Below, one piece after another: positions 21,846-32,857 of a DNA stretch of 64,000 nt. Each line of letters opens with the position of its first letter. Positions within the stretch are counted from its first letter, which is position 1. The stretch is from Mytilus trossulus (Eukaryota > Mollusca > Bivalvia > Mytilida > Mytilidae). The stretch is from assembly GCF_036588685.1 (NCBI RefSeq), contig NC_086382.1, positions 5,617,001-5,681,000 of the forward strand, read 5' to 3'. Both the position numbers and the translations under genes were made by a program. A model generated the notes under the pieces. It was not told the DNA's origin and ran no database searches. It saw only the letters and a program-made list of their open reading frames with translations.

Positions 21846-24800
21846 TTACGCTTTTTCAAAAATAGTTTTTGGCCCTGCCACATCACACGTAGAACGTTTG
21901 CGATCCATTTCACTGTCCTTCTTACCAAACATTGCACCTAATTTCTTGGACACATTCACTAAAGAACTTTTCCGTCTTTTCAATAAAGGCTTATTCTGTT
22001 GAATTATTTTTGTCTCTCTTAAAAGCGCCTGAAACGCAATGCTAATCGTCACAAAGTCCTCAGCAGCCGACACTTCATAATACTGGCAATTGTATTCTAG
22101 CGCCGCCTGGTGTCCTTCCTCGACACCAACTGTTCGTCTGTGTTCTAAGTCTGTTTTGTTGCCCAGCAAAAGTGCTGGGCAATACACACTTGCCCGAGCT
22201 TTGTTTATTATGTCCAGAATTTTAATGGCCTGTTCGAACGAGGAGTGAACACAGATATCATATACCACAATAAAGGCATCTGTCCATGTTATAACACTAT
22301 CTCCTGGTGCAATGGATGTATTCTGGAAAAAAAAATCTGTTGATGAATAAGTTCAATATCCAATCAATATTTATAGTAATTTATAACACAAGCAACATTA
22401 TGGGTGCCATAGGTGGATCAGGATCTGCTTACCCTTCCGGAGCACCTGAGATCATACTCAGTTTTCGGTGGGGTTCGTGTTGCTTAGTCATCAGTTTTAT
22501 GTGTTGTGTCTTCTGTACTATTAATTGTCTGCTTCGTTCTCAGTTTATTTTCAATCTATGAGTTTGACTGTCCCTCTCGTATCTTCGTCCGTCTTTTGTA
22601 ATTCAGTGGTTGCCATAATGCATGTGTTGCTGTATATCATATTCATTTTTGTTCATTGTTTTGTTCTTAAATCAGGTTGTTATTTTTGTATTGAATTTAT
22701 CTTTTCGTGGCCTTTGATAGCTGATTATGCGGTAGCTCATTGTTGAAGGCCATACAGTGACATATACATGTAGTTGTAAACCTTGCTCTATGTCATTTGG
22801 TCTCTGAAGGAGAGTTGTCTCATTGCCACAATAGTTTCCGATTATATTTACAGAGTACATTTTTGTTTTGGGGACTCATTTAACCTATATTCTTGGGAAA
22901 TAGATTGTTATACTTTTTAAAGAATTTTATGCGTTACCTTACGTGCACCCTAATATTTTTAATTGTCTTTACAAGTAAGAAAAAATAATTTTCATTTTAA
23001 ATAAAGATAAGATATTTTACAGTAACTTCTAATAACTGTTATTTATAAAGACCACATCGTTTTGATTGTGAAATAACAACTATGTGATGTGTTATCATTA
23101 TACGCGATGAGTTATGCCCCCCAATAAAACGCATCACCACGGTTGCTCGTCTTCTCCATGACAAAACTATAACAGTACATAGAAATAGTTATGACAAATC
23201 AAAGTAAAAGCTTGATTTCACTCATAATTTTCTCGTTTTTAAAAGCATTAAAACGCAATTATTAGAATTGAGTTGAGTGCTTCTTTTATGAGTTTTATGA
23301 TCTTTTATTGTGTTGTAAGAACGTTGACCGTGTGAGCATTTAAGTATGAAGCACTTCAAACAAATTATGCTTCGTTTTATGCTTTTACGTCTCAATAAAA
23401 CTGCAAAATGCATTTAATTCTTAAATAAATGTAATAATGCGAACAAATTGGCCCTGATCAGAAGCATTATTAGTTAAAAGGCTGTTTTTTTTTTATTCAA
23501 GTCTAAGATGTGTAAAAAAAACTGACGGTCTACAACAAAACGCTTCTAAAAACAAGTCCTGCTAAAACTTTCAATGGTCATTGTTGTCTAAGGGAATTAC
23601 AATGCTATATTTTTGAACCAGTCAAAAAAAATATCAGCTGAGATGTTATTTCTGAATGTTCTTTTTAAGCTTAATACCCTTATTGTAACTTAGTATCTAA
23701 GAAATAAACAAATTTTCATGAAATGTGTATGGCGTTTTCTAGTATTTTGACACAGATCTTAAAATAAACAAAAATATCAGATATTTGTTTACTTGTATAT
23801 TTACAACTTTTATTCTGTGTGTTGACAAACAATCTGTCTTGTGTTCCAATGGTCTTAATCGTCCAATTTAAAGTTTCTGATTTCTTTCATCTGTTCGATA
23901 TTGAACTAATAAATTTGATAAAGCCAGTTAATTTAAGGATAAGAATACACGTGTTGACTTAAATTGACCTTTTAGGGTCAGTGTTATGTCAGCGTTGCTC
24001 TCTGTGGGTCATTTACATTTTAATCTTTGATCAAATAAGGTCAAAAAACTTCTTTGCTTTTGGGATTCAGTTAAGTTTAATGTGACATATGTCAAATTAA
24101 TTGTGCTTTCGGTCACTCTGGAACATTTGGTAGACATGGTGAGGCAGAGTGCTGCACTGTTATTGCGGTTATTGGCCCTGATTTGGGAGTTCAAGATTTC
24201 CAGGTACCCCGTTACTTAAAACATGGTTTATCAATCAAGTTATCAAAGAAAAAACGAGTAGAAAGCTAACAATTTGACGGGTGTTCTTCTTGTTTCCAAC
24301 AGGTGTTATCTTTTCATCTTCTTCGGAATTTTTTTAAATTTTTTTTTCTGTATTTTGCGCTCAGAATGTTGGGCAACTTATGACAGCGTTTGATAGATTT
24401 TTTTCTACCATAGTCTTTAATTTGGTGATATCCCCCCTCTCCAAAAAAACCAACAAAAAAAAACAACCCAAAGGCTGTCCCTGCATCGTGATTGACTTCA
24501 TTCAAAGAATTTTCCCCGAACCGGGAAATTTGGTTGTCTTGAGCTTGCAGCGATATATTAAGCATTTGCTACATATATCGAAGGCCTTACTGTGATATGG
24601 ATAAAACGTACTGATCCTTTGTTAATAGCTTTGGCGATTGCACTTAGTGAATGTGTATCATACATTTTGTATCCTTTCTTTACCCTCTAATTTTTCTCGA
24701 TTTTTACGCAATATAAACTAAAGAAAGGAGAGATATTCAACCACGAAGCCCCTCTTGGTCCCTCAATAATGCTAACCATATATACTGAGTTAGATACCTT

Positions 24801-27518
24801 TTTAGCACATGAATCTAATATTTCTATATCTGTTACATAGTCTTCCTGTTTAATGCTTGACTTGTATATCAGGTCTGAAAAAGAATTTCATGATCATCAT
24901 AAAACATTCGTTATTTTTTTGGCAAACTCAAGGTCAATGAGGTAAAATGAGAATAAGCTATTTTATGTAGTTTTACACTGCGTTTGAAAATACACCCTAT
25001 TTTTTATTTCAATTTAATATGTCGTCAACCGGAAAAATCAATCATGATAATGACCAATACGGCGATAACAATTATTTTCTTGCTGTTGTAACTTTTGGGG
25101 ACAAAAAAGGGGGGTAACTGTACGTATTGGAGAAGTGCACTTATCAAGCATTATGTATAATATCATTCAATTTAACGACAGAGATCAACGCAAACATATT
25201 CCTAAAGATAAGCAGGGGCGTATCCAGCCATTTGAAAAAGGGGGCGGGGGTCCCAACCAAGGACAAAAAAGGGGGGTTCCAACTATATGTCCCCATTCAA
25301 ATGCATTGATCGGCCAAAAAAAGGGACACCCCCCTCTGGATCCGCCACTGGTTAGTGTTGCTGCTTAAAAATATTCAGTAAATATACTATTTTTTCTTCA
25401 TATTTTAGATTGATAGTGCTGATTCATTTACAATCCAGTCGGAAGGAAACCTTTTGAAAAAAAACATCAAAACACGGAAGTTGTCTTCCTCACCTCTACA
25501 TTTATCAAAAGTTAAACTCTTCGAAAGTTAATTAAGAAATGTGTTTTAACTAAAAATAAAAAGTAAAATGTATTTGCATCAATTGAACATATGCATCTGC
25601 ACTATAATTATTAGGTTATCTCCCCTAAGGTAATATATTTAATTTAGATTCTTAACCAATTCATTAAAGAAAAGAAAACCCCGATTGATTTATGCAATGT
25701 TAAGTGTGTCGCGCACTTGGTGAGAAGACAAGGTAATAAAGAAAGATTGAAAGAAAGAAAGTATTAGTCGTTAATTATAGAAATGACCGACCGAAAATAG
25801 GAGAAAGATCGCGCGAGAACAACTCAGAGTCAGAGACAGTTCGTATGAAGACACGACAGAAATATGTTTTCATTTTGCTTTTAAAAACATTCCACAAAGA
25901 AAATTTGGAGCCTCACGTTTTTAAAAAATCCGGGATCAAAAATAAATTAATATCTTTGTTATTATTAAATGTCTTCGTTTAACTGATAAAGTTAAAAGTT
26001 GTGAATTTCATAAGTGAATCTTTTTGACAAGTGGTATGAAATAAATCAATTTGCGCATAAACACTTAGTGATGAAACAATCTTGAACCCTCTTTTCTAAA
26101 CATTCAATACATTTGAAGAAAGTATTTCTAAATTGAAACGGAAAAGTAAAATATGTTCCCATTGAAAAACGACAAGATATATCGATTAAGGTGTAAAAAG
26201 GGTTAACGCTGTAAATATTTACTATTCGTCCGCCGCTAGTACAAATGGGAAACAAAACTTCTGCGACTGTCCATTTTTTTATCATATCAACAGTGGTGGA
26301 TCCAGGGGAAGGGTTTCGGGGGTTGGACCCCCCTTTTTTTGAATGGGAACATATGGCTGTACCCCCCCCCCCCCCCCCACACACACACCCTTTATCATCG
26401 GTTCGAAACCTCCTTTTTGAAAATGGCTGGATCCGCCCTTGTATCATTCAGATTTAAGATATGTTGAGTTATAATTGATGACAGTCGAGAGTGTTACCAG
26501 GTCATTAGCCACTTGTACTTCGGTACTGGTATAAATATACGTATATTTTTTTATTGAAATGTTCTGTTGTAAAATAGGGGAAATCTTTCTGTATTAATGA
26601 ACGTATTTCCCCTCATGCAATGATTGATTCCTTAGTATCCGGGGTTGAATTATTACTTTTGTTCCTTTTTTATCAGCTATTCATCGTTGGTATTAAGTTT
26701 TGGATTTTCAAATATTTAGACCTTGATAATTACTGAAGAGACATAAAAAAATATTGAAATGTGTATCTGATGTAACCTGTTCACTGCCGTATACTATATA
26801 CTAGTAATATCATGGATAGTATTTACCCATATTTGAATTGTATTCTCCAATAAATCTTCGTGTAAGAAATCTCACTGTCACTGCTGAAAAATAAAACATA
26901 AGTTTGAAAAAACTAAACAGTTTGTGAGAAGCAGTAACAATTACATTATGACTTTTTTTAGTTTCTAATATTTCTTATATCATCAGCATCAGTAGCAATA
27001 GAAAAACAGAGTGAGAACAATTCAATGAACAATTTTAGAAATAACAAGAGAAAAAAATTGAAGGTAATTATTCAGTTTGGAGAAATATGAATTAAAAGTT
27101 AAGAATGCCAGAATTTACAGTTAGGAAATTATTTTTGTACTTTTTTCAGTTGCAAAAGATTATTGTTCAATCAGTATTAATTGTATATACAATGTATTCT
27201 GAATTCGTTCCTTAATATCATTCGCTTTACTTACAGTTAGGTTAATATGTACACATACTTTTATATTTGCTATTTTCATTGAACTTCAATAAATACATTA
27301 GATATCTATTTGAATTTACTAAAACATGGAAAGTTCTCTCCAAAATGTTAATGCAACCTGAAAGCAAATCAAAGTGGCACGCTTTTAGAAATTCATGGTC
27401 AGATTGTTCATATTTCTCAATCAATGTCATAACAGAGAGGAACAAACATGTGCAGTTAAAGTTGCTTACCGGATTTGCCAACATTTTCTGCACCCAAAAC
27501 AACAACTCTCAATGACAT
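21846..27518 (-). CDS. RERG/RASL11/RASL12-like small GTPase (complete, 4 exons)
   Basis: Exons in transcript order are 27470-27518, 26827-26883, 24798-24874 and 21846-22322. Borders are GT/AG, phases fit, and 660 nt encode 219 residues. The fold follows Ras: P-loop GAENVGKS (9-16), RFLTRRFIGEY (21-31), the switch I region (32-44), EILD then S-C-A-K at the G3 position (53-60), GNKTD as G4 (115-119), EVSAA as G5 (144-148), and a basic tail (KRRKSS, KKLGAMFGKK). No CAAX box ends the protein (it ends FEKA), as in RERG and RASL proteins. RFLTRRFI and PALLLGNK resemble RASL12 most, so I place it in the RERG/RASL11/RASL12 group without picking one. The residues corresponding to Ras Gly12, Thr35, Gly60 and Gln61 are Glu, Asn, Ala and Lys, so GTP hydrolysis is probably weak or altered. 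RASL12 also lacks Gln61, so part of this is a family trait. Confidence 0.88.
22383..22600 (+). repeat. R2 retroelement 3' tail in GTPase intron 3
   Basis: GGTGCCATAGGTGGATCAGG, TTCCGGAGCACCTGAGATCA and ATGAGTTTGACTGTCCCTCT match the other R2 tails. It carries no coding part and lies antisense to the gene. Confidence 0.8.
22711..22835 (-). repeat. R1 dispersed repeat, diverged partial copy
   Basis: Reverse-oriented R1 with GCTCATTGTTGAAGGCC and GGAGAGTTGTCTCATTG. It lies in GTPase intron 3. Confidence 0.75.
23266..23421. mobile_element. Degenerate hairpin element (same family as 18519-18647)
   Basis: The outer arms are inverted copies with several mismatches. The core GTTGTAAGAACGTTGACCGTG matches the 18.5-kb element over most of its length. 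It lies in GTPase intron 3. Confidence 0.5.
25213..25352 (+). repeat. GGATCCGCC repeat, copy 1
   Basis: Starts CAGGGGCGTATCCAGCC and ends CTGGATCCGCCACTGG, with G/A-rich interior blocks. An inverted copy of the same ~145-bp element is at 26291-26443 in the same GTPase intron. The ends are loosely inverted (GGATCCAGCC / GGATCCGCC), so this is MITE-like. Confidence 0.65.
26291..26443 (-). repeat. GGATCCGCC repeat, copy 2 (inverted)
   Basis: Minus-strand copy of the 25213-25352 element. It is interrupted by a C-homopolymer of about 17 followed by ACACACAC, an expansion absent from copy 1. Confidence 0.65.
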
Positions 27519-28284
27519 GCTGCAACGGTCTCAAAATTCACAAAAATATACAGTCATGATCACAAAATATTCCTTACTATTTGTAACTATTAAATTTCCA
27601 ATAATAAAGACACTGAATATCGCGAATAACTTTGCAAATCTAATTTAACTTTGTGATAAACAAGTTTTCTAAAATGAAAAATTATCGAATTGGTTTTAAA
27701 AATCTCATTTCTGTCACTATATTTACTCTTCACAACTTTATATAAACTAACTGAGCTTTGTGACACCCACGTGGTTAATCTATCAAGGTAAAATTTGTTC
27801 ATTTAAGAACTTCTAAATGTAAATAGTAACGTCTTTGGTCCCATTTGATGTATGTTTCAAAATAATGAATCAAAGTAACTTAAATTCTTCAATGACATTC
27901 TGCTGAGCAAAAAACCGTAAATAAACTTAAAACGTTTCTGAAATGAGAGCTTTTAGATAAAATCGAGGAGTTATTTCGGGTAGTTACTATTTATGATCTT
28001 AAATTCGTTGTATATCCCAGTACAAAAGTTATTGGGCCACGTTCTTCGAGTTCATCTGCAGTTGTTAGTTCAAAAATTCACGTATCTATCAAGAGAAATA
28101 AATACTGTATATTACTTTCATTTCATTTTATTGTATCGTTCAGTGTATTTATGAATGAGAAATGGGGTTGAGGTGAAAAAGAAAATTAAAAAAAAGTCTC
28201 CAAAATTTGATCCAAAGTAAAATTTTCATACTTTATCTGCAACCATTTAATTTAATCTAAAGAGGTGAAAAAATCATAGTTTAT

Positions 28285-28420
28285 AACTGACTATGCAGTA
28301 TGGGCTTTTCTCATTGTTTGAAGGCCGTACGGTGACCTATTATAGTTGTTAATTTCTGAGTCATTTTGGTCTCTTGTGGAGAGTTGGCTCATTGGCAATC
28401 ATACCACATCTTCTTATTTT
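28285..28420 (-). repeat. R1 dispersed repeat, partial copy
   Basis: Reverse-oriented R1 with GACTATGCAGTATGGGC and the complement of GAAGATGTGGTATGATTGCC. About 0.8 kb upstream of the GTPase start. Confidence 0.85.
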
Positions 28421-28499
28421 ATACATACATGTATATATATGCATTTCAACTCCTTTTTCCATCAAATTGAATTGAAAAGTTCAAGCCTCAAATTATTAT

Positions 28500-28795
28500 T
28501 GAAAAACACAAGGTTTGGCTAACCACAAAACCAGGCTTAACCCACCATTTTTCTCAAAACGTCCTGCACCAAGTCATGAAAATGGCAGTACTTGTTGTAA
28601 TCTTATAATTCGTTCCTGTGTGTGTTGCATTGTTTTTTGTTTTTTGTTGCACTTCGTTTCTGGTGTTTCGTTGTTTCCCTCTAATAGTTGATTTGCTTCC
28701 CTCGGTTTTAGTTTGTAACCCGGATTTGTTTTCTCTCAATCGATTCAATTTATGACTTTCGAAAAGCGGTAATTACTAATGTTGCTTTTATATAT
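28500..28795 (+). repeat. Probable dispersed repeat
   Basis: CCTGCACCAAGTCATG, then TTTAGTTTGTAACCCGGATT and ATCGATTCAATTTATGAC. From general familiarity this resembles an abundant bivalve repeat tail, but no second copy lies in this window, so the call rests on recall. The minus-strand open frame through it is not considered a gene. Confidence 0.4.
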
Positions 28796-28892
28796 GGCTA
28801 TTTCAATATCACATACATGATTGATAGAGTGTGCTATTGAAAAAGCCATATCAAAAAAGTTTATTATATAAACCTCAAGTAGTATTTTTTTG

Positions 28893-28995
28893 ACATGACG
28901 TTATACAGATTCAGGGTTTGATTCAGCTGCCTTTGCACTGTGCAATGTTCAGTGAGTGATATCAATGACGTGACGTCATACAGATTCAATGTGTG
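28893..28995. repeat. Imperfect ~75-bp duplication with a CRE palindrome
   Basis: TGACGTTATACAGATTCAG and TGACGTCATACAGATTCAA recur about 75 bp apart. The second contains the perfect cAMP-response palindrome TGACGTCA (28971-28978), roughly 1.45 kb upstream of the GTPase start codon. A regulatory role is possible but unproven. Confidence 0.4.
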
Positions 28996-31900
28996 ACAAA
29001 GCATTTGCAACCGTGGCGATATCGATATCCTCACAGATGGCTGATACATCACGATTGCCGTTGCTGTATTTACAACTAATTCTATAATATGTTGATTATT
29101 GCTATTTTACGAAATTTTACATTGCTCTTGCAGACTGGTAATTTCCTTTCTCAGCGGAGTCGAGTGGTATGAAAAATCATCACCAGAAACTATGTGGGCA
29201 TGTGGCATGTCGATGAAATTGACATGAAATTGATAGGTAAAATAGCGACAAACATATTACAATTGGTCATCTCAACTCGATTGCGTGTCTCTCTCTCGCA
29301 GTACCTGCTCAAGCGAGAAAATCAATCTCGTTCAAATGATCGACGATAAACTATAAATATTGTTGCGATATAAAGGCTGAAGACTTCAATATTATGACGT
29401 TACGCATCAAACTTTCGGTTTAGTAATGGTAACGTTACTCGACGTAGTTTCAACCGACTTCTGTCCAAAACGTCAAAGCTTTGCACTATTTATAATACAG
29501 CTGGCATTTTGATGTTTTAACTACTTATTTAAAAAAAAATAGACTGTTAACAGGACGGATTAAATATTTTTGACTGATAAACTTGTCATTCTCAATTTTA
29601 TTTATTTCTTCATAATCTTAACTTATTGAAAGTTTATATTTCAAATATTTGTCACTGGCCAAGCATGGCAATTACTGCAAAATGCATATCCTCGATGATG
29701 CTCAGGATTCCGTCAACACAAATATCTAAATCTAAGCCAGTATTAAAGCTGTAGAGACATTAAAGAGTTTAAGTGTTATCAATCCTCCTTCAATTGTAGT
29801 TTTCGAACTACAATTAGCGCATAATTTTAGAATCTTTCTATCCGAAATTACCAACATCCCAAATATGTGTTTTTTTCAGGAGGATTATAATGAAAAATAA
29901 TCCTCGTTCGGGTCTATGGCAGCCACCGCGCTCCTTTTTGCTTGATCTGTAATTTCAATTTCATCTTCAACTTTTGGAAAGAAAACTGCAGTTTGGAATT
30001 ATTTATTTTATCTAAAATTTAAAAGTGATCTCCAGTCCTTGATATAGAATAAGTATTGTTCACATGCGTCTGTTTGTCGGATGCGTGTTAAAAAGACTGT
30101 GAGTGTATACAATAAACATTCGTACTAGCAAAAACATATCTGTTACTAGGTTCCAAACGAAGTCGAAAGGTTCGGTATTATAGATAACTTATTATTTATC
30201 AAAAGCTTCGACGCCTTTAAGATCAGCACATGATTTACAAAACTTTGATAGAAGTCAAATTTTCTTGTTGATTTATTACCTCTTAAAAGAAATTACTAAA
30301 AGTTATCTCCAAAGAATTATATATCATTACACAGGAAGTGTCAAATGTTAAAGACACAAAAATGCTTAACTTTCAGTCAATGGAAAATAAAATTATATAT
30401 AGTACGTGACATTAACATTCCGTGCAAACAAAACCGTTCAATTCGGACGTGGTAATATTTTGGAGAGACATGGACAACTTGATGAAAATTAATGAAGAAT
30501 TTAGCGTTTCCATAACATTAAAGGCTTAAACAAATCTGTAAAAAAAAAATCACATTTCAGTAATAACATTTGTTTTCATAGTTCATTTATCTGTAACAAA
30601 TTAAAAGTACCCTTAATTATCATGTTCCTGGAAACTCTTGAACAATGGATGTGTGTAACATTTAAGGGAGACACGGAGGGTACTGGAAAAAAATAAAATA
30701 AGAGAAACTGTGTCAGAAATAATAATGTGTTCGTAAAATTCAATAAAATCACATCTGCATGTAGAGGTGGCGAACCTTTTCTATGATTTATGTGAACATA
30801 TTGTAATATCGAAGTGCTTGCTTTCATTTTTGTTAAATCAAATTTTCAAATCTTACAGCTTTGTGGAATTTCGAAAATGGCCACTAGATTGCGAACTAAC
30901 ATGATATTTTTCGAAACCGTTTCACAGCATGAATATGATCCTTTTGTATCCAACCTGTACAAATTTTATCGAAATCCATTCAGTAGGTTTTGGTTTTTTT
31001 TCGTATATATTAGGACGGTTAGCTATTGTTGTTACGTCTTACACGGCAAAAATGGCATTATGGATACGAAATCATTGCTTTGTTATGTAATAATACATAA
31101 CATAGAATTTATTAAAATCAGGTTTTATTTAATTTTGATTGAAATGATCAATTAAGACAAGTAATTATTTAATAATACGCAGAATTGGTTTGTTTTTGTC
31201 CTACTTTTGCATCAAGAAATGATCAACGTTACGTCTATATTATTTGAGGACAACATAACCATTTCTACGTTCTTTTTGAAAACAACAAAGAAAAAACATT
31301 TTAAAGTTTTCTCTGATCACACATGTTCTCATTTTTATATTGTACCATCTTTAATTGTAGTGATAATGTGAAGCACTGTGCAAATCATACCATATTTTCT
31401 TATTTTGTATTATATAAAGCATCGATGTTATCAAATTGTGAAATATAAAGCTGAATAAAAACATACTACGTTATCGCCGCCCCTGTCGTCGGATAATCAT
31501 CCCTGTGTCTCGCATTTTTAACTTTGAGTGATCTTCTCAAATGATCTATTATTATTTACTTTTGTAACATTCGTCAGGTTGAAACAATGCCGGTGTTGGT
31601 TATAAATGTTTACATATATAGAACATTCATACGTATGTGTGAGTGTGTAACACTTATCTACGTCATATCGAGGAATTCCGGGGTTTCCCTTAGTATGTTA
31701 GGCGGTCATGAACCAGTTGCAAAACAAATCGGACGTCCCCACTTTAGACGAGCAATCAACCTGATGACCTGATCAAGCCTGCAGGCAATACACTACAAAT
31801 ACACACACCCCACACACACACACAAGATAAAAGAATTAAAATAACGCAAATCTAGATACATCGTTCACACTTAAAGACAAAAAAGGACAAAAAGTTGAAA

Positions 31901-32760
31901 TTGCCGGTATGAAAATACTTGCACAGCTTCTTTAAAGTACAATTTCAACTAATAAATGAATAGTGCTTTCCAAGCTGAAAATGTCGAGAACTATACACAT
32001 CCAGTAAAGACATGAAATTAGCATGTCAAAATATAAGAGGACAATGTTTAGTTAGGTATAATTCTAATTTTGGATGTAACACTTCTTCTGATTTGCTAAA
32101 AGTGTTTTTGTCCATCAGCTCATATACATAATCTTGTCATGTGACCATGACGTCACCAACATGTTTCATCATTTACTATTAAAAAACTGAGTTCAACTTC
32201 ATAAGGAATGATTTTTTTTTTGATTTTTTTTTTGGGGGGGGGGGGGTATTCGAAATAAACTCAAACATATGGTGCGCATTTTGGAACTACACACTAGGCG
32301 ACCCGTGTCAGTGTGCATCAACTTTTTATGTTTTTTCCTGTTGGACATACACAATATTACAGCCATTCCTTCAATATTACAAATCTAAACAAATACACAT
32401 CAAATCAGTACCGATAAAGACATTTTTAACAGATAAAGCAGCAATGCTAATTTGAAAACCTGAATAAAAAGCAATTTTAAAAAGATCCAACAAATAAGAT
32501 AAATCGTTTACGCTCTATAAACAAGTGACAATTCCGACCATGGCATACACTAGTCATTAGGTGTACACGTCTGTATGTTGTTTTCTAGTAGTCTATTTGT
32601 TACTTTTTTGTCGTATTATTGCTGTCTCATTGACGTTTACCATCTCCATTGATTCATGATACATAGCAACCATCATTTAATGATCATAAAATCCAATTTA
32701 AGATACTTTAAAAAAAGCCAAATTATCAAATGCAGTTTATTTTATTTTACACAATTTTTT

Positions 32761-32834
32761 AACTGGAACTTTCCACGAACTGAATGTCAAAATAAACTGG
32801 TAAGTGTTTTCTTTTAAAGCGCATCACCCAAGTG
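32761..32834 (-). pseudogene. Relic of a TRIM C-terminal end
   Basis: AACTGGAACTTTCCACGAA... through AAAGCGCATCACCCAAG repeats the last ~24 codons of the adjacent TRIM gene (32880-32947) with about ten differences. It is spaced 119-120 bp from them and lies immediately downstream of that gene. It marks an old local duplication or the stump of a neighbouring copy. Confidence 0.75.
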
Positions 32835-32857
32835 TGTTTTGTTTGCGAAATGCAGCT

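Larger units (their letters stand above)
27519..32757. other. Intergenic region between GTPase and TRIM cluster
   Basis: No exon with recognisable homology. Apart from the repeats listed separately it holds AT-rich unique sequence, a short hairpin near 29880-29905 (AGGATTATAATGAAAAATAATCCT-like arms), a CA microsatellite near 31800-31825 and a T/G homopolymer tract at 32213-32247. Confidence 0.5.

Noticed and set aside
26046-26447. 133-residue minus-strand frame
   Set aside because: Runs through the GGATCCGCC repeat and its C-homopolymer (poly-Gly); no domain.
28554-28748. Basic 64-residue frame
   Set aside because: Falls wholly in what looks like a dispersed repeat; low-complexity Lys/Asn/Thr composition.
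28971-28978. Firm promoter call for the GTPase from the TGACGTCA site
   Set aside because: An 8-bp motif about 1.45 kb from the start codon, inside a local duplication; kept only as a possibility.
30814-31155. 113-residue plus-strand frame
   Set aside because: Hydrophobic/aromatic composition from AT-rich DNA; no recognisable motif or neighbouring exon.
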